Below the pieces are notes generated by a model, which was given only the letters and a program-made list of their open reading frames with translations, ran no database searches and was not told the origin of the DNA. The translations under genes and the position numbers were made by a program. Shown piece by piece: positions 1-10,793 of a DNA stretch of 64,000 nt. The DNA comes from Nymphaea colorata (Eukaryota > Streptophyta > Magnoliopsida > Nymphaeales > Nymphaeaceae), in assembly GCF_008831285.2 (NCBI RefSeq), contig NC_045138.2, positions 42,153,115 through 42,217,114 on the forward strand. The letters run 5' to 3'. Within the stretch, counting starts at the first letter, position 1; each line of letters opens with the position of its first letter.

Positions 1-99
1 GAGAAAAAAATAGAAAAACTCAAAATAATGGTGTTGTTATAGATGCGATCACATCAAGCTTCACAAGTGCTAGAGATGCTAGGCCCATCAAGAGAAAAG

Positions 100-1700
100 T
101 CACATATTGTTGCGTAGTTGAAGATATAAATTAGCTGCAACACGATGGATAGTTCAGATATGTATTGTTCAAATGTCACTGGTTCGATGCCCTTGGATCA
201 CAATGCATTAAAAAAAATGAGCTTGGTTCATTCATGTTAACCAGACTTATCGATGTACGCAAGTTGGACATTTTGTGTTAGCATGTCAAACTCAACAAAG
301 TTTTTATGTACAAGACCATGCAGACACATTGGCAATTGTCATTAAGACAAGACCCCATGATTTGTTTGACATGCAACAAGATGTGCTTGTAAATAATGAT
401 GTGATTTCGATGATTTTGAATGGTGTTGGGCTAGTATACCACTTGTTAAAAATGAAGATGATATATTTGTTGATAAGACTGAGTTAAGAGAGACATGGTT
501 GGATTAACAATCGATATGTCTAGACTTTAACATAATAAAGGAAGAAGAAGAATGTATTGACCACGTATCTAGACTTCAATGTAAAAAAGCAAAAGAAGAA
601 GAATAATTTATTGATGATTGATAGTTTGTGCACTTTTTGTGTTTCTAAATAAGTGTTTTGCATCATTATTGCTCATTCGACGGTGAATATGATCTACTTT
701 TTATTTTTCTAAGACAATTTTTGTGCATCATTGTTATTCATTCATGGTGAACATGATCTACAATAGGCTGTCAAACTCCTCAAGTACTTGTTCCATTTAA
801 AAGTTGACTATTGCATAGTGTGATTATTGAAATGTTCTTGCCTTTCATTTTAGTTTTTCATTGTTCACATCTTGAAAAGACAAATTTTTTCTTATTTAAG
901 TTATGTCATGATTATGATAATTTTGTGATTATAAAGATGCCACCTAAATTAATATTTGGGGAAAAAGTTTGCTTAACAATTGGTGTATGCAACCAACCAC
1001 ATGATAATGTTACAAGTTCTTCTATAGGTAATTTATTGTATCTTTGTTTCTTTTATACCTATCAAGTTGTTCTATAGGCCTTTTGTTATATTCTTTTTTC
1101 TTTCAGCGTCTAAGAAGAAACAAAGCAAATGTAGCCCACGCCAGCTTTCAATGGTTGTAAAGCTACCTCCAGGCCAAAAAATCAATGTGAAAACTAATAA
1201 GTTTGGACAATCAATGGGTGACAAGGCTATCAAAGTTCACATTATATAGGAAGTTTATCATGTGATGGCAACTTGTTACCTATAGACATGAATTGGCAGA
1301 AGATACCCAAGTCATGTAAAGAAAATCTTTGTGCACTTGTCAAGGTATTCAAATTTGTTAAATATTTAGTCTTTTTCATTTATTATGTCTTTAATGATAA
1401 CTTTAATTTATTTATTGCTTCAAGATAAATTTACACTTGAAGTATTTTCAGAGAAGTATATTTTATCATGTATTGTGGTAGTGTGGAGATCATAGAAATG
1501 TAAATTGAAGAGTCTCTACTACTATGGTGACAACTTTTTGGATTACAATTATGAAAAAGGCAAAAGATTCTATTGGGGAGACCATACATGAGTGCCAACA
1601 CCCGTTGCCATTGACAAAAGAATAAAGATTTCTTTATGTGCCATCAATTCTGCTCACAATTTCTGCGGACTAGGTGAGTAGTCGATGAAGAAAAGCATGT
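100..1700 (+). mobile_element. Decayed CACTA (En/Spm) transposon remnant
   Basis: Conceptual translation on the plus strand shows two stretches typical of plant CACTA transposon ORFs. About 150-400 reads like the DUF4216 domain: LFKCHWFDALG, then SFYVQDHADT and KTRPHDLFDM. About 1160-1340 reads like the Transposase_24 region that follows it: KINVKTNKFGQSMGDKAIK, then NWQKIPKSCKENLCALVK. Both are broken by stops and frameshifts (for example the stop after DKAIKVHII at about 1249), so no product is made. The 5' part of the element lies outside the window and I could not identify a CACTA terminal repeat or 3-bp target duplication on the right. Family assignment rests on recalled consensus motifs. 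Confidence 0.6.
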
Positions 1701-2060
1701 GTATCCTTCATCTGTCCATGCCATAGGTAGTTTGGAAGGGTCGATGACATTTGCTCTTCTTCATACTGTCAGCAGAGATCTTCTTTTCGGATATATCAGA
1801 TGTCATCGTTTTCCGCCAAAATTTCCTTCATGCATATGGATTGGTTTCCTTATCCAATGGCCTTCGAATATAAGTGTGTGGAAGCTGAGATCATCTCTTT
1901 GTTCGTTAGGTTTCCAAAACCCCCAAATACCAAATGCTCAAATCAAAGATTGTGGAAGCTGCTAACGATCACGCCCCAATGGCGTCGTAAACCAGATAAA
2001 ATATCCAATCAACTAATTATAGTCAATCCAAGATTGGATTTGCTCGAACAAGGAGTTTAA
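1701..2060. other. Stretch without recognisable gene
   Basis: Short overlapping open frames occur on the plus strand (1699-1965 and 1800-2060), but their translations show no family motif. It may be flanking DNA or the non-coding end of the CACTA element. Confidence 0.3.
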
Positions 2061-3480
2061 TCCTTCTTGTGCACGACTAAAATAATTCAAACGAGCTCAT
2101 TTCAAATTCTGTTATTTCTGAAATTTTCTAAAATCACTACAATTTTGCAAAAGCTAATTTGCCAAAATTAATCCAAAATGTTGGACGATTGTCCTAAAAA
2201 CTCACAAAATTCGGGCCCCAAATCTACATGTTCAAACCAAAGTTACTTTGGAGCAAATTCTAAATATTCCAAAATATTTTGAAATCCTCGAAGAACTATA
2301 CAAGTAAGAATCCATCATATTGCAACTCAAAAAGCTGAAATGAACTTTTTGGAAAAAACTTATCAAACCAAGCATATTTCAAAATTATAATGTCAAAGAG
2401 CTAAGTATTCAAAATAAATTTTCAAAAACATTTGATGACAAACCCCAAGTGTCATAATGCTTCAAAATCTACAAAGTTTGGTTTCTAAGCAAAATTTCAA
2501 TCAAAATCATCCCTATTTCAGGTAAAAAAATGAAAACAACTTTTATAAATAGACAAAATTTTGTCAACTAAATCCACCAAATTTTCAAATTTTACAAATC
2601 TTTTCGAAATAGATTCTAAAAACCTTGTTTCTTAAAAAATCAAACCAAGCTCAAAGGCTATGTATTAAGATTCACTCTTGATCCAAACTTCCAAGAGTGA
2701 ACTTAGAAGCCGTCCAAGAGTCTAAAACCATCAACACTATAAAAATCAAGTAAATTATGCATGGAGGGATGAAAGAGCAAAGTATAAATGAAGCATATAG
2801 TTTGCTTTTGTTACAAAAAGCACACAAAACACCGATCATTAAAACGAAAGTGAACCAATTCGGCATTACTACCTTGACAAAGTCATATTGCAATGAAGAC
2901 TTGGGTCATTCGCTTGTGCCAAACCAACGAATACTCTCAAAATGATTTTTCAAGTTCTCAAAATTTTCAAAACCAAAAATTTTCCTAAAAAGAGATTTCA
3001 TCTCTGATTTCTTCAACACTTTCCAAAATAGATTCCCCAAATCGACATTCACCTTTAACTTCAAATCAGTCTAAACATTCAAAATCTCCAATATCAATCA
3101 TCAAATTTCTAATTTTGAGCATCAAAATCTAATTTCCATTCCCATTCAAATTTCTAAAATCGCATCTGACATCCAATTTGGGATTAAATTGAAAATCTCA
3201 ATTCAAACAAATTTTCCAATTCGAATCAACCCCTATAGTGAGATTAAATTGATAGTCCCGATCCAAATCAATTCAAAAGAATTTTCAATCAATTCCAAGT
3301 TTTCAAACCAACTCTAGTTTTCAATTCCTAAAACTAAATCCTAGATTTCTAGTCGAATTCAAAATAAATTTTGAAATTCAAATCCAATGTCTACGAAATG
3401 ATATAGGAAAGTCAATCAAATGACTTGTACACTTGAGAAATCTTAGACGTTGGCCCAGTTATCCCTGTTAAAGGTGTTAG
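2060..3480 (+). repeat. Degenerate gypsy-type LTR fragment, plus orientation
   Basis: This AT-rich stretch has no coding frame. Near its right end, 3446-3480 is the reverse complement of a box found in the neighbouring large LTRs (GTTATCCCTGTTAAAGG, then GGAATGGTTGA). Around 2875-2895 the sequence AAGTCATATTGCAA also matches the reverse complement of those LTRs. It therefore looks like an LTR of the same superfamily in the opposite orientation, cut off just inside its end where it meets the copia fragment at about 3481. The left boundary is a guess. Confidence 0.45.
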
Positions 3481-3683
3481 GAATGGTTGATTTCAATATG
3501 TTTGGTGTGCTGGTGAAAACTGGGTTTAATGATAATGCGGATGTACCAAGGTTGTCACAATTCTGGACCAGAGTGGTATCTGAACTGATCCAGAGTGCAC
3601 AAGTAGATGAGTGAGAGAGGATTTCAGCAATAGTATTAGCAAGCACACAATACTTGGCTTAAATATTGGACTGAGCTACTGTG
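3481..3683 (-). pseudogene. Ty1/copia RNase H, 3' portion (separated from the rest at 24821)
   Basis: Read on the minus strand from 3683 downwards, the translation continues the copia RNase H interrupted at 24821: a TVAQS start (usual TVARSS), then LANTIAEIL, CDNLG, NPVF and finally KHIEIN. In copia elements this is the C-terminal half of RNase H, with the DNLGA and NPVFHxRTKHIE signatures. A stop follows the TVAQSNI stretch and the frame shifts, so it is dead. The match ends at about 3481, where LTR-like sequence begins. Joining 24821 to 3683 restores the family's motif order at the insertion point, which proves this is one element split by the solo LTR. Confidence 0.82.
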
Positions 3684-5866
3684 TGTTCACACCCCACCCC
3701 TTCCTTGAAGGGCATCGAAATGCGAATCAATAAAATTCTTTTAAAATTAAAGTTTTGAGGAGAATTTTTAAGAAACAAGGGTCTGCCCATCAGTACGAGG
3801 TTCAACCATTCCTACCGCCTTTAACAGGGGTAATTGGACCAAGAATTAAGGGTCATTTGGATCATGTACGAGTTACTAATGCAAATCCTATATGCTTATG
3901 CATTGAGGTTTTGGATTCAAAAACCAAAGTGATTTGAAATTTTTTTGAAAATGAATTCCTTTGATTTGAAGATCGGAGGGTTTTCAGATTGATTTAAAAA
4001 CCTTTGTTTTGGTGCCATTTAATTTGAAATCCACAATTCTTGGGGATTTTGAAGAATTGAAATTGAGTTCTTTGTTGCAATCTCAAGATAATTCATGACT
4101 TGAAATTGTGACCATCTTATGAACAAAATTGATTTTGAATTCTTCTTTTGCCAAATCGTATGATTTGGTCTAAGATATTTAGAAACTTGTGATTTGGTTA
4201 GGAAGAGCTCATTCTTTTGATGAAACATAGGTTCCAAATTATTAGAAAACGTGTTGTTTTCTAAACATATTTTGGCCAAGATTATGCATTGCTTATGTTT
4301 TCTTTGAAAGTTAAGTGAAGTTTATAAATTTTTGTTGCAATATGACTTGGTTACTTTTTGTAACTCAAAATTGAATCACTTAATTTCTTGAGAATATGCA
4401 TGTGGTGCTATTGACTTTGGGTGAAAGTGAATGCATGAAATAAAAAAGGGAAACTATATGAGACGTTCATCATTCTGTCTCTAATAATCTCTCAAGATTC
4501 ATTCATATGAAACATTCATTCTTCACTCTCTCATAATTTCTCAAAGTCCATTCATTGTAATTACATGTCATACAATCTACACATAAACATTGATTTTAAT
4601 TAAAATGTAGGCCTTTCTCTAAATGTGCTCATTAAATTATTAAGCACATGAATTAGAAATGCAGTCCATAAGCTTAAGGCTTAACAAAATGATGAAAAAT
4701 GATGCCAAAATCAGTTTTTAAAATAGATGGGAGACATGGATGACATCCACTTTTGTCTCGAAATAAAAAAAAAATCAGATTTTGGGCTAATTTAAATAAC
4801 TAAAAATTGTAGACATTGATTCCAAGAGAGAGAGCTTGTTTCTTGGATGAAAATGACAAGTCTTTGGAAATCGACCAGATTTTTCATGAGTTGATTGTTT
4901 AAATCAACAAGCGAAATGCACCTTTTGAAAATATGTTTACCTTTTGTGCCAAATATGCACATTGGGTTTCGATCACGATGCTTAGAAAACTTTCTTTCCT
5001 CAAATTTCAGATTTCATACCAATGGAATCGTCCACTTTTTTTTGGATGATTTTAGAATAGTTGATCCTCCTTTTAGGGAAGTAAAAAATAAAAATTTTCA
5101 GCATTTTAGGAGAGGATTAATTCAATACAAATCTGAAAATTTATGAATTAGATCAGCAGCCCATAAAAAGTATTCTAGGATGCCGATTGGATGGGTTTAG
5201 ATATTTTTTTATTGTTATTCAAAGCAAAACCACTTCGTTGCTGAAAATTGACATTTCAAATGTATAAACTCTGATATTATTAAGCTAATTCCTATAAAGC
5301 ATGGTCGGATTTCGGTAACTTGCATACACTTTACATATGGATTGCTGAAAATAAAAGAAAATTTAAGACGAAATGAAATGATTTCATAGCTTTGTACTAC
5401 GAAAATCAACAAAATGATTCCCTTTCTTAAAAACCAGTTTGGAAACTTGTTCCAACCTGATTTTAAAAGAGGAAATGATTTTTAACAATATCTTGCACAT
5501 ATATGTGTATATATATATATATATATCCTACTCTTCAAAATGAAATTTAATCAAGGGACTGCGTAACTCATGAATCATGATGATTCATGGCTGGGTCCTT
5601 TTACGTAGGAAGATTGAAAACTTGTTTGTAATCTCTCCTACCACTCTTGATCAATTGCAAAAGCATGAAACAAAATGACTTCAAATAAAAAGATATGCAC
5701 GAATGCTCAAGCTAGTCTGTCCTTACTTTCGCCATGCACAGGTGGATCACATTCATGAGAATGCATCCATCCTTGATAGGCTTTTTTGTCATATATGTTG
5801 CAGCAAAATCACTCTCCCACCGTGTGATTCTCTCATGGTGGGAAGTTCAAAATGGTTTTAAGCTGG
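3684..5866 (-). repeat. Solo LTR of Tat-like gypsy family, part 1 (continues at 22753)
   Basis: The sequence begins TGTTCACACCCC at 3684 and is similar throughout to the two LTRs of the element nested inside it. It is interrupted at 5866/22748 by that full-length element and resumes at 22753, ending TGTTAACA at 24820. The 5-bp flanks are CTGTG (3679-3683) and TTGTG (24821-24825), a target duplication with one transition. No internal domain of its own is attached, so it is a solo LTR formed by LTR-LTR recombination. It contains an (AT)n run at about 5507-5527. It is visibly more diverged from the inner LTRs than they are from each other, so it is older. Confidence 0.85.
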
Positions 5867-7987
5867 TGTTCGCACCCCACCCCTCTCTCGAAGAGTGTCA
5901 AATGCGGATCAGTAAAATTTTTTAAAATTGAGGTTTTGAAGAATATTTTAATGGAAAGGGATCCACCCGTCGGTACGAGGACCAACCGTCCCTGCCGCCT
6001 TTAACAGGGGTAATTGGACAAAGGACTAAGAATCATTTGGATCATATACAAGTTTTTGATGCAAATCCTATATGCTTATGCATTGAGGTTTTGGATTCAA
6101 GAACCAAAATTGATTTTGAAAGAGTGATTTGAACTTGTTTTGAAGATTATAGGATTTTCAAGTTGGTTCAAAAAACAACCTTTGTTTTTGTGCCATTCGA
6201 TTTAAAATACACAATTCTTGAGGATTTTGAAGAGTGAAATTGAGTACTTTGTTGTGAACTCTAGATGGTTCATGAGTTGAAATTATGATCGACTTTTGAA
6301 AAATAGCAAAGTTTCTTTAGCAATGAAACTTGATTTTTGAATTCTTCTTTTGCCAAATCGCGTGATTTGGTTAAGTAGAGTTCATTCTTTTGATGAAACA
6401 TAGGTTCCAAATTGTTAGAAAATGTGTTGTTTTCCAAACACACTTTGGCCAAGGTTATGAGTGCACTGCTTGTGTTTTCTTTTGAAGTTAAGAGAAGTTT
6501 ACAAATTCTTGTTGCAATATGACTTAGTCACTTTTCAACTCAAATTAGAATCACTTAACTTCTTGAGAATGTGCATGTGGTGCTATTGATTTTGAGTGAA
6601 AGTGAATGCATAAAATGAGAAGGGAAACTATAAGAAACATTCATTCTTCTCTCTCTCATAATTTCTCAAGATTCATTCATATGAAACATACATTCTTCAC
6701 TCTCTCATAATCTCTTAACGTTCATATTGTAATTGCACATCATACAATCCACACATAAAGATTGATTTTAACTAACATCTAGGACTTTATCTAAATATGT
6801 TTATTATATTATTAAGCACATGAATTAGAGAGGTAGTCCATAAGCTTGAGACTTGACATAAAACTATCAAAATGATGAAAAATATACAAATGATGTGAAA
6901 ATCAAATTTTTTTTTTTTGCAATAGATGGGAGACGTGGATGACATCCACTTTTGTCTCAAGATAGCTAAAAAAAATCAGACCTTATATTGATTTAGATAG
7001 CTGAAAATTATGGACATTGATTCCAATAAAGGGCTTGTTTCTTAGATAGAAATGAGAAGTCCTTCATCAAATTTCAGATTTCGTACTCATGAAACCGTCA
7101 ACTTCTTTGGATGGTTCTAGGATAGTTGGCATTTCAAATATATAAAATTTGACATTCTTAAACCAATTACTATAAAACATGGTCTGATTTCAACAACATA
7201 CATACATTTTACGTGTGGATTCCTGAAATTAAGCAAATTTTAAAATGAAATGAAAATGATTTCATAACTTGGTACTATGAAAATCAAAATGAACCGTTTT
7301 CTTAAAACCAGTTTGGAACATGTTCCAATCTGATTTTAAGAGAGGAAAGCAATTTCTAGAAATAGATTGAGCACGTATATGTATATATATAACAAGTATA
7401 CATATACGTACCTCACTTTTCAAAATGAAATTTTATCAAGGGGCCACACGACACTTGAATCATGATGATTCATGGTTGGGTTCTTTTACGTGGGAGGATT
7501 GAAAACTTGTTTCAAATCTTCCATAATACCCTTGATCCATTAAATAAAGCATGAAACAACATAACTTTAAATAGAAAGAGATAAATGGATACTCAAGCTA
7601 GTTCATCCTTAATTTCGCCATGCAAAGGTGGATTATATTCATGAGAATGCATCCATCCTTAACAGGTTTTTTGGTCATATATATATTGCAGCAAGATCAC
7701 TCTCTCACCGTGATATTCTCTCATGGTGGAGAGTTCGAAATGGTTTTAAGCTGGTTATTTTGAAAGGAACGTGACTTGAGGCCCTTTTCAAAATTTGATA
7801 CATGGGTTCATCTTTAAGAAAAACCGATGTATGCATGCATGATGCATTAACATGTACATTTAATCGTAGGTTTCCCCTAGACTGACATCATTTCCAGCCA
7901 TGAAACAAATGAAAATAAACCCTCCCACGAATTGCTGGAATTAAAATGAACTAATGAGAAGCCAAAATAGATGAAAAATGGTTAAAA

Positions 7988-8263
7988 TCACCTACCTTGC
8001 GGTCGGTCTTGATACTTGATCTTCACATTCACTTGTTTTCTAAATCGAGCAATCCTAAGCAAGAATCCAAGCTTGGATTCGAGCTTAGCAAAGCTAGAAG
8101 TAGAATTGCTTGCTTGCTGGAATTTGTAGTAGGAAAGAAGGCTTCTCACCACGAAAATCCTAAGTAAGGGTCCACTCAAGCACCCTAACTTAGCAAAAAC
8201 AATGGGAAAAATAAAAGAAAATGAAGAAGGAAATGGGAGAAAGGGTGAAGGAGGCTTGGACAA
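7988..8263 (-). CDS. Small LTR-encoded open frame, 91 aa, function unknown
   Basis: On the minus strand, about 95 bp after the LTR TATA box, an ATG opens a 91-codon frame with a Ser/Pro/Phe-rich hydrophobic start (MSKPPSPFLPFPSSFSFIF) and a basic C-terminus (IARFRKQVNVKIKYQDRPQ). The same C-terminal half stays open in the other LTR (21036-21227). The frame ends in the sequence CAAG-GTAGGTGA, so the stop lies inside a consensus splice donor: unspliced RNA stops here, spliced RNA would read on. It resembles no protein I know. It could equally be an untranslated leader exon that happens to be open. Confidence 0.3.
   Translation of the reverse strand: MSKPPSPFLPFPSSFSFIFPIVFAKLGCLSGPLLRIFVVRSLLSYYKFQQASNSTSSFAKLESKLGFLLRIARFRKQVNVKIKYQDRPQGR
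7994..7996 (-). promoter_or_regulatory. Predicted splice donor in LTR leader (GCAAG|GTAGGTGA)
   Basis: A near-consensus plant donor on the minus strand, preserved at the equivalent place in the 5' LTR (21043/21044) and in the older solo LTR (22996/22997). Ogre/Tat elements are known to use introns; here the use is inferred from sequence only. Confidence 0.4.
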
Positions 8264-8355
8264 AATCTACTTCTCCTCCTTGGCCTCTCCCTCTTAGCTC
8301 CTTAACTGATACCCCTTCAAAAATTTCGTCCTCCTCCTTGGTGCCCAAGGGGAGG

Positions 8356-8364
8356 CTTATATAG
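8356..8364 (-). promoter_or_regulatory. LTR TATA box (CTATATAAG)
   Basis: It lies within a GC-richer block on the minus strand of the 3' LTR. The same box is intact in the outer solo LTR (23427-23435). In the 5' LTR (about 21413-21420) it is one base shorter (CTATTAAG). Confidence 0.6.
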
Positions 8365-9738
8365 AGGAGGAGGTGGGTTCAACCACCTCCTTAACTCACC
8401 TTGGAAACTAACATAAGACCTTGGGGACTTGTAAAATAAGTTAAATAGGCTTTAAAGGCTCTAACTGACCATTTATTAGCCTATTTTCATGATCTAGGTG
8501 GGCTGGGCTAGGTTTGGTTAACATTGGTTTAGACCTAGCTGACCAACTTTGACCAAAATTTTGGACAAAAATGCCCTTGCACATGGTTTTGCCTTATTTT
8601 GTGCTATTTATTTATTTTTTTGTTTGAAATCAAGCTTGTTAGGTTAAAACCTAGTTTTTAAGCTCCAAATGCCATTGAATTATGATAATCCAATTTAAAT
8701 TTGAATAAAATTTGATCTATCAAATTTGGCTCGAAAATGGTATTTTCGTCCATAATTTGATTGAAGATGAATTTCGATTGAATCAAACTTTCGTTTGAAA
8801 GATTGATTTTTAATTTGGTATTTGATTTATGTATTTGACAAATCCAAATGTATATTTACCTTCCATTAGCCAATTTATGTTCTGTAATCTCAATTTGACC
8901 ATATAAGGGCAAAATTGTCTAGATTGGTCAATTTCGACCAATTGACGGAAGTCAAAGCACATTTGTGAGTAGTTTGACTTTGTTTGAGGTAATTTGACAA
9001 ATTTGAGCCAAGAAAGCTCTTAATTGAGCTAAATTGTACTTTGACTGAGTTTAGTCAAAGTGGGTTTGGTTCGATCAAAGTCTATTTTCGTCCACTAATT
9101 GGATCGTGAGACAGACCTAACCTTTTGTACTGTGTCGAGCCCAAGTTGACCCAGCCTAGCTGAGATTGATGACATATTTGGGTGCACTAGAGTCAAACCT
9201 ACTTGAATTAAGTAGGTTGGGTAAATTTGACCAGCCTAGTTATTGCTCCTTAAAAATTGACTCATCTTTAAAGAGGACCTACTTAAAGAAGAGAGAGAGA
9301 CATAAATGTCTCACTTTTCCTAGGTTTCTCATTCATTTCTCCTTGAAAATGACTTTTCTTCAATTAATTTGAGAGTAAATATTTATTTTATCTATTTATT
9401 TTTTTTAAATGGAGGGGGCGTGGCCCCTAGGGGGGCTATTGACCACATGGGCTATGTGGAGCCCACACATGGGTCCCACGTAGCATTCTAGACTCAATTC
9501 TTGGATCTAAGTCAAAATTTGAATTTTGTAATTGGATTTGAATGTCAAATGACATTTGTAATTGGATTTGGACTCGTAATCCTGCATTAGGATTTGTGTC
9601 ACGGGTTAAATTCATGATTTGAATCTTAATTGTTCTTTAGATTCGAAATTGGCTTTGAAATTACAAATTTTCACAATTCTTTTGTGAAATTTTCACATTG
9701 CTTCAATTTTGATGTGGAAAAATTTGGGGTGTTAAACA

Positions 9739-9751
9739 GATGCCCCTCTTT
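9739..9751 (-). promoter_or_regulatory. Polypurine tract of the Tat-like element
   Basis: Directly next to the 3' LTR the minus strand reads AAAGAGGGGCATC, then TGTTTAACACC. A purine-rich run immediately before the LTR is where plus-strand DNA synthesis is primed. Its place confirms the LTR boundary and the element's orientation. Confidence 0.8.
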
Positions 9752-9789
9752 GCTGTTAAGCAAGTTGAAGAATTTGCTTAATAGCAAAG
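9748..9789 (-). repeat. 16-bp inverted repeat overlapping the polypurine tract
   Basis: Arms 9748-9763 (CTTTGCTGTTAAGCAA) and 9774-9789 (TTGCTTAATAGCAAAG) pair at 15 of 16 positions around a 10-nt loop. The proximal arm overlaps the purine tract. Confidence 0.75.
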
Positions 9790-10793
9790 ATTTACGCACA
9801 AAATTTTTACAAATGGTTTGGAAAATCCGTTTTTCAAATGATGTTGAATCATCCTCACTCGAGGGGAAATGATAGGCATAGACCTGAAATAAGAAGATTT
9901 TCCTCTATCTCACTGGAGACCTTGTAGAGGAATTAATGTTGGTTGAAAAATTTTGCAACTGTGAAAGTTTTTGCATTTGATGCTTAGAGAACTTAGCTCT
10001 TGATGTCTTCTAGACCATTGACAAGTGTTTTTTCTCTCCTTTTACTTAGTTTTTCACCTATGCACTTTTGCTTTTGAATTTTGATTTTCTTTTTTTTGAG
10101 CCACCCTTCACTCTTGGAGAAAAATCCTCACTACCGCAAAAGCTACTACAGAGTTCCACCACTTTGGTGGTTTTGTGTAATTTGCTTTGTGCAATATCAA
10201 GTCTATCGGGCTTTCTTCTGAACCCTTGTAGCGAGCTTTGGGCCGGTAACTCCTAGACCAGTTGGCCTTAGGGTACCAAGTGTAAAACACTCCTCGGACT
10301 TGCTTGCTCGAATTCAGAAGGCTTTAGGAGACTTAATATAAGCAAAATGTTCATGGATTGCTTTTTAGCTTCACGGTGTAAGCATAGGTCATATGCCCAC
10401 CCGCACCTGCAGAGCTTTGAACCAGAGGAACAACTACACTCACCCCGAGCTCATCGCTCAACTCATTTTGCTTGATAGTTATTTCTTACATCTTGCCAAG
10501 GTCTTTTAGGTCACAAGGACTTTTTCTTGTGGCATCTCATGCTAGACCATTACAAGTGCCAATTGTTGGGACCAACTTTAATTTCTCTACATTAATCCCT
10601 CAATTTCATTGAAATTTCTTGCATATTTCAAGCCAATGCCTTTGTTGTTGTTCTCAAGACATGGGATGAGTTTGAAAATTTTGAAAATTTTTGAAACTTT
10701 CTCTAAGGGATACTATGCCCCTTAGTTGATTTGAAAATTGGTAAGAAGGTGCTTATCAAAACACAATTGTTTTGAAATTTTTGAATTACAAAT
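9790..10793 (-). other. Untranslated stretch between integrase and 3' LTR of the Tat-like element
   Basis: There is no coding frame with family signatures in about 1 kb. Only short frames occur (for example 10108-10290 minus), without motifs. Long non-coding segments between pol and the 3' LTR are usual in Tat/Ogre-type elements. Confidence 0.5.

Larger units (their letters stand above)
5867..9738 (-). repeat. 3' LTR of the Tat-like element (3872 bp)
   Basis: It starts TGTTCGCACCCC at 5867 and ends TGTTAAACA at 9738, giving TG...CA termini. It is colinear with 18909-22747. On the minus strand U3 comes first, from 9738 downwards. A TATA-like CTATATAAG lies at 8356-8364, followed by a 91-codon open frame (8263-7988) and a strong splice-donor match. 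A conserved box lies near the U5 end (about 5973-6020). The pentamer GCTGG at 5862-5866 is the target duplication. Confidence 0.93.

Noticed and set aside
811-1077. 88-codon plus-strand open frame
   Set aside because: Only its middle echoes CACTA-type sequence. The frame is not continuous with the flanking homologous parts, so it is a fragment of the relic and not a gene.
3443-3646. Independent 67-codon minus-strand gene
   Set aside because: It is the displaced C-terminal part of the copia RNase H joined to LTR sequence, not a separate gene.
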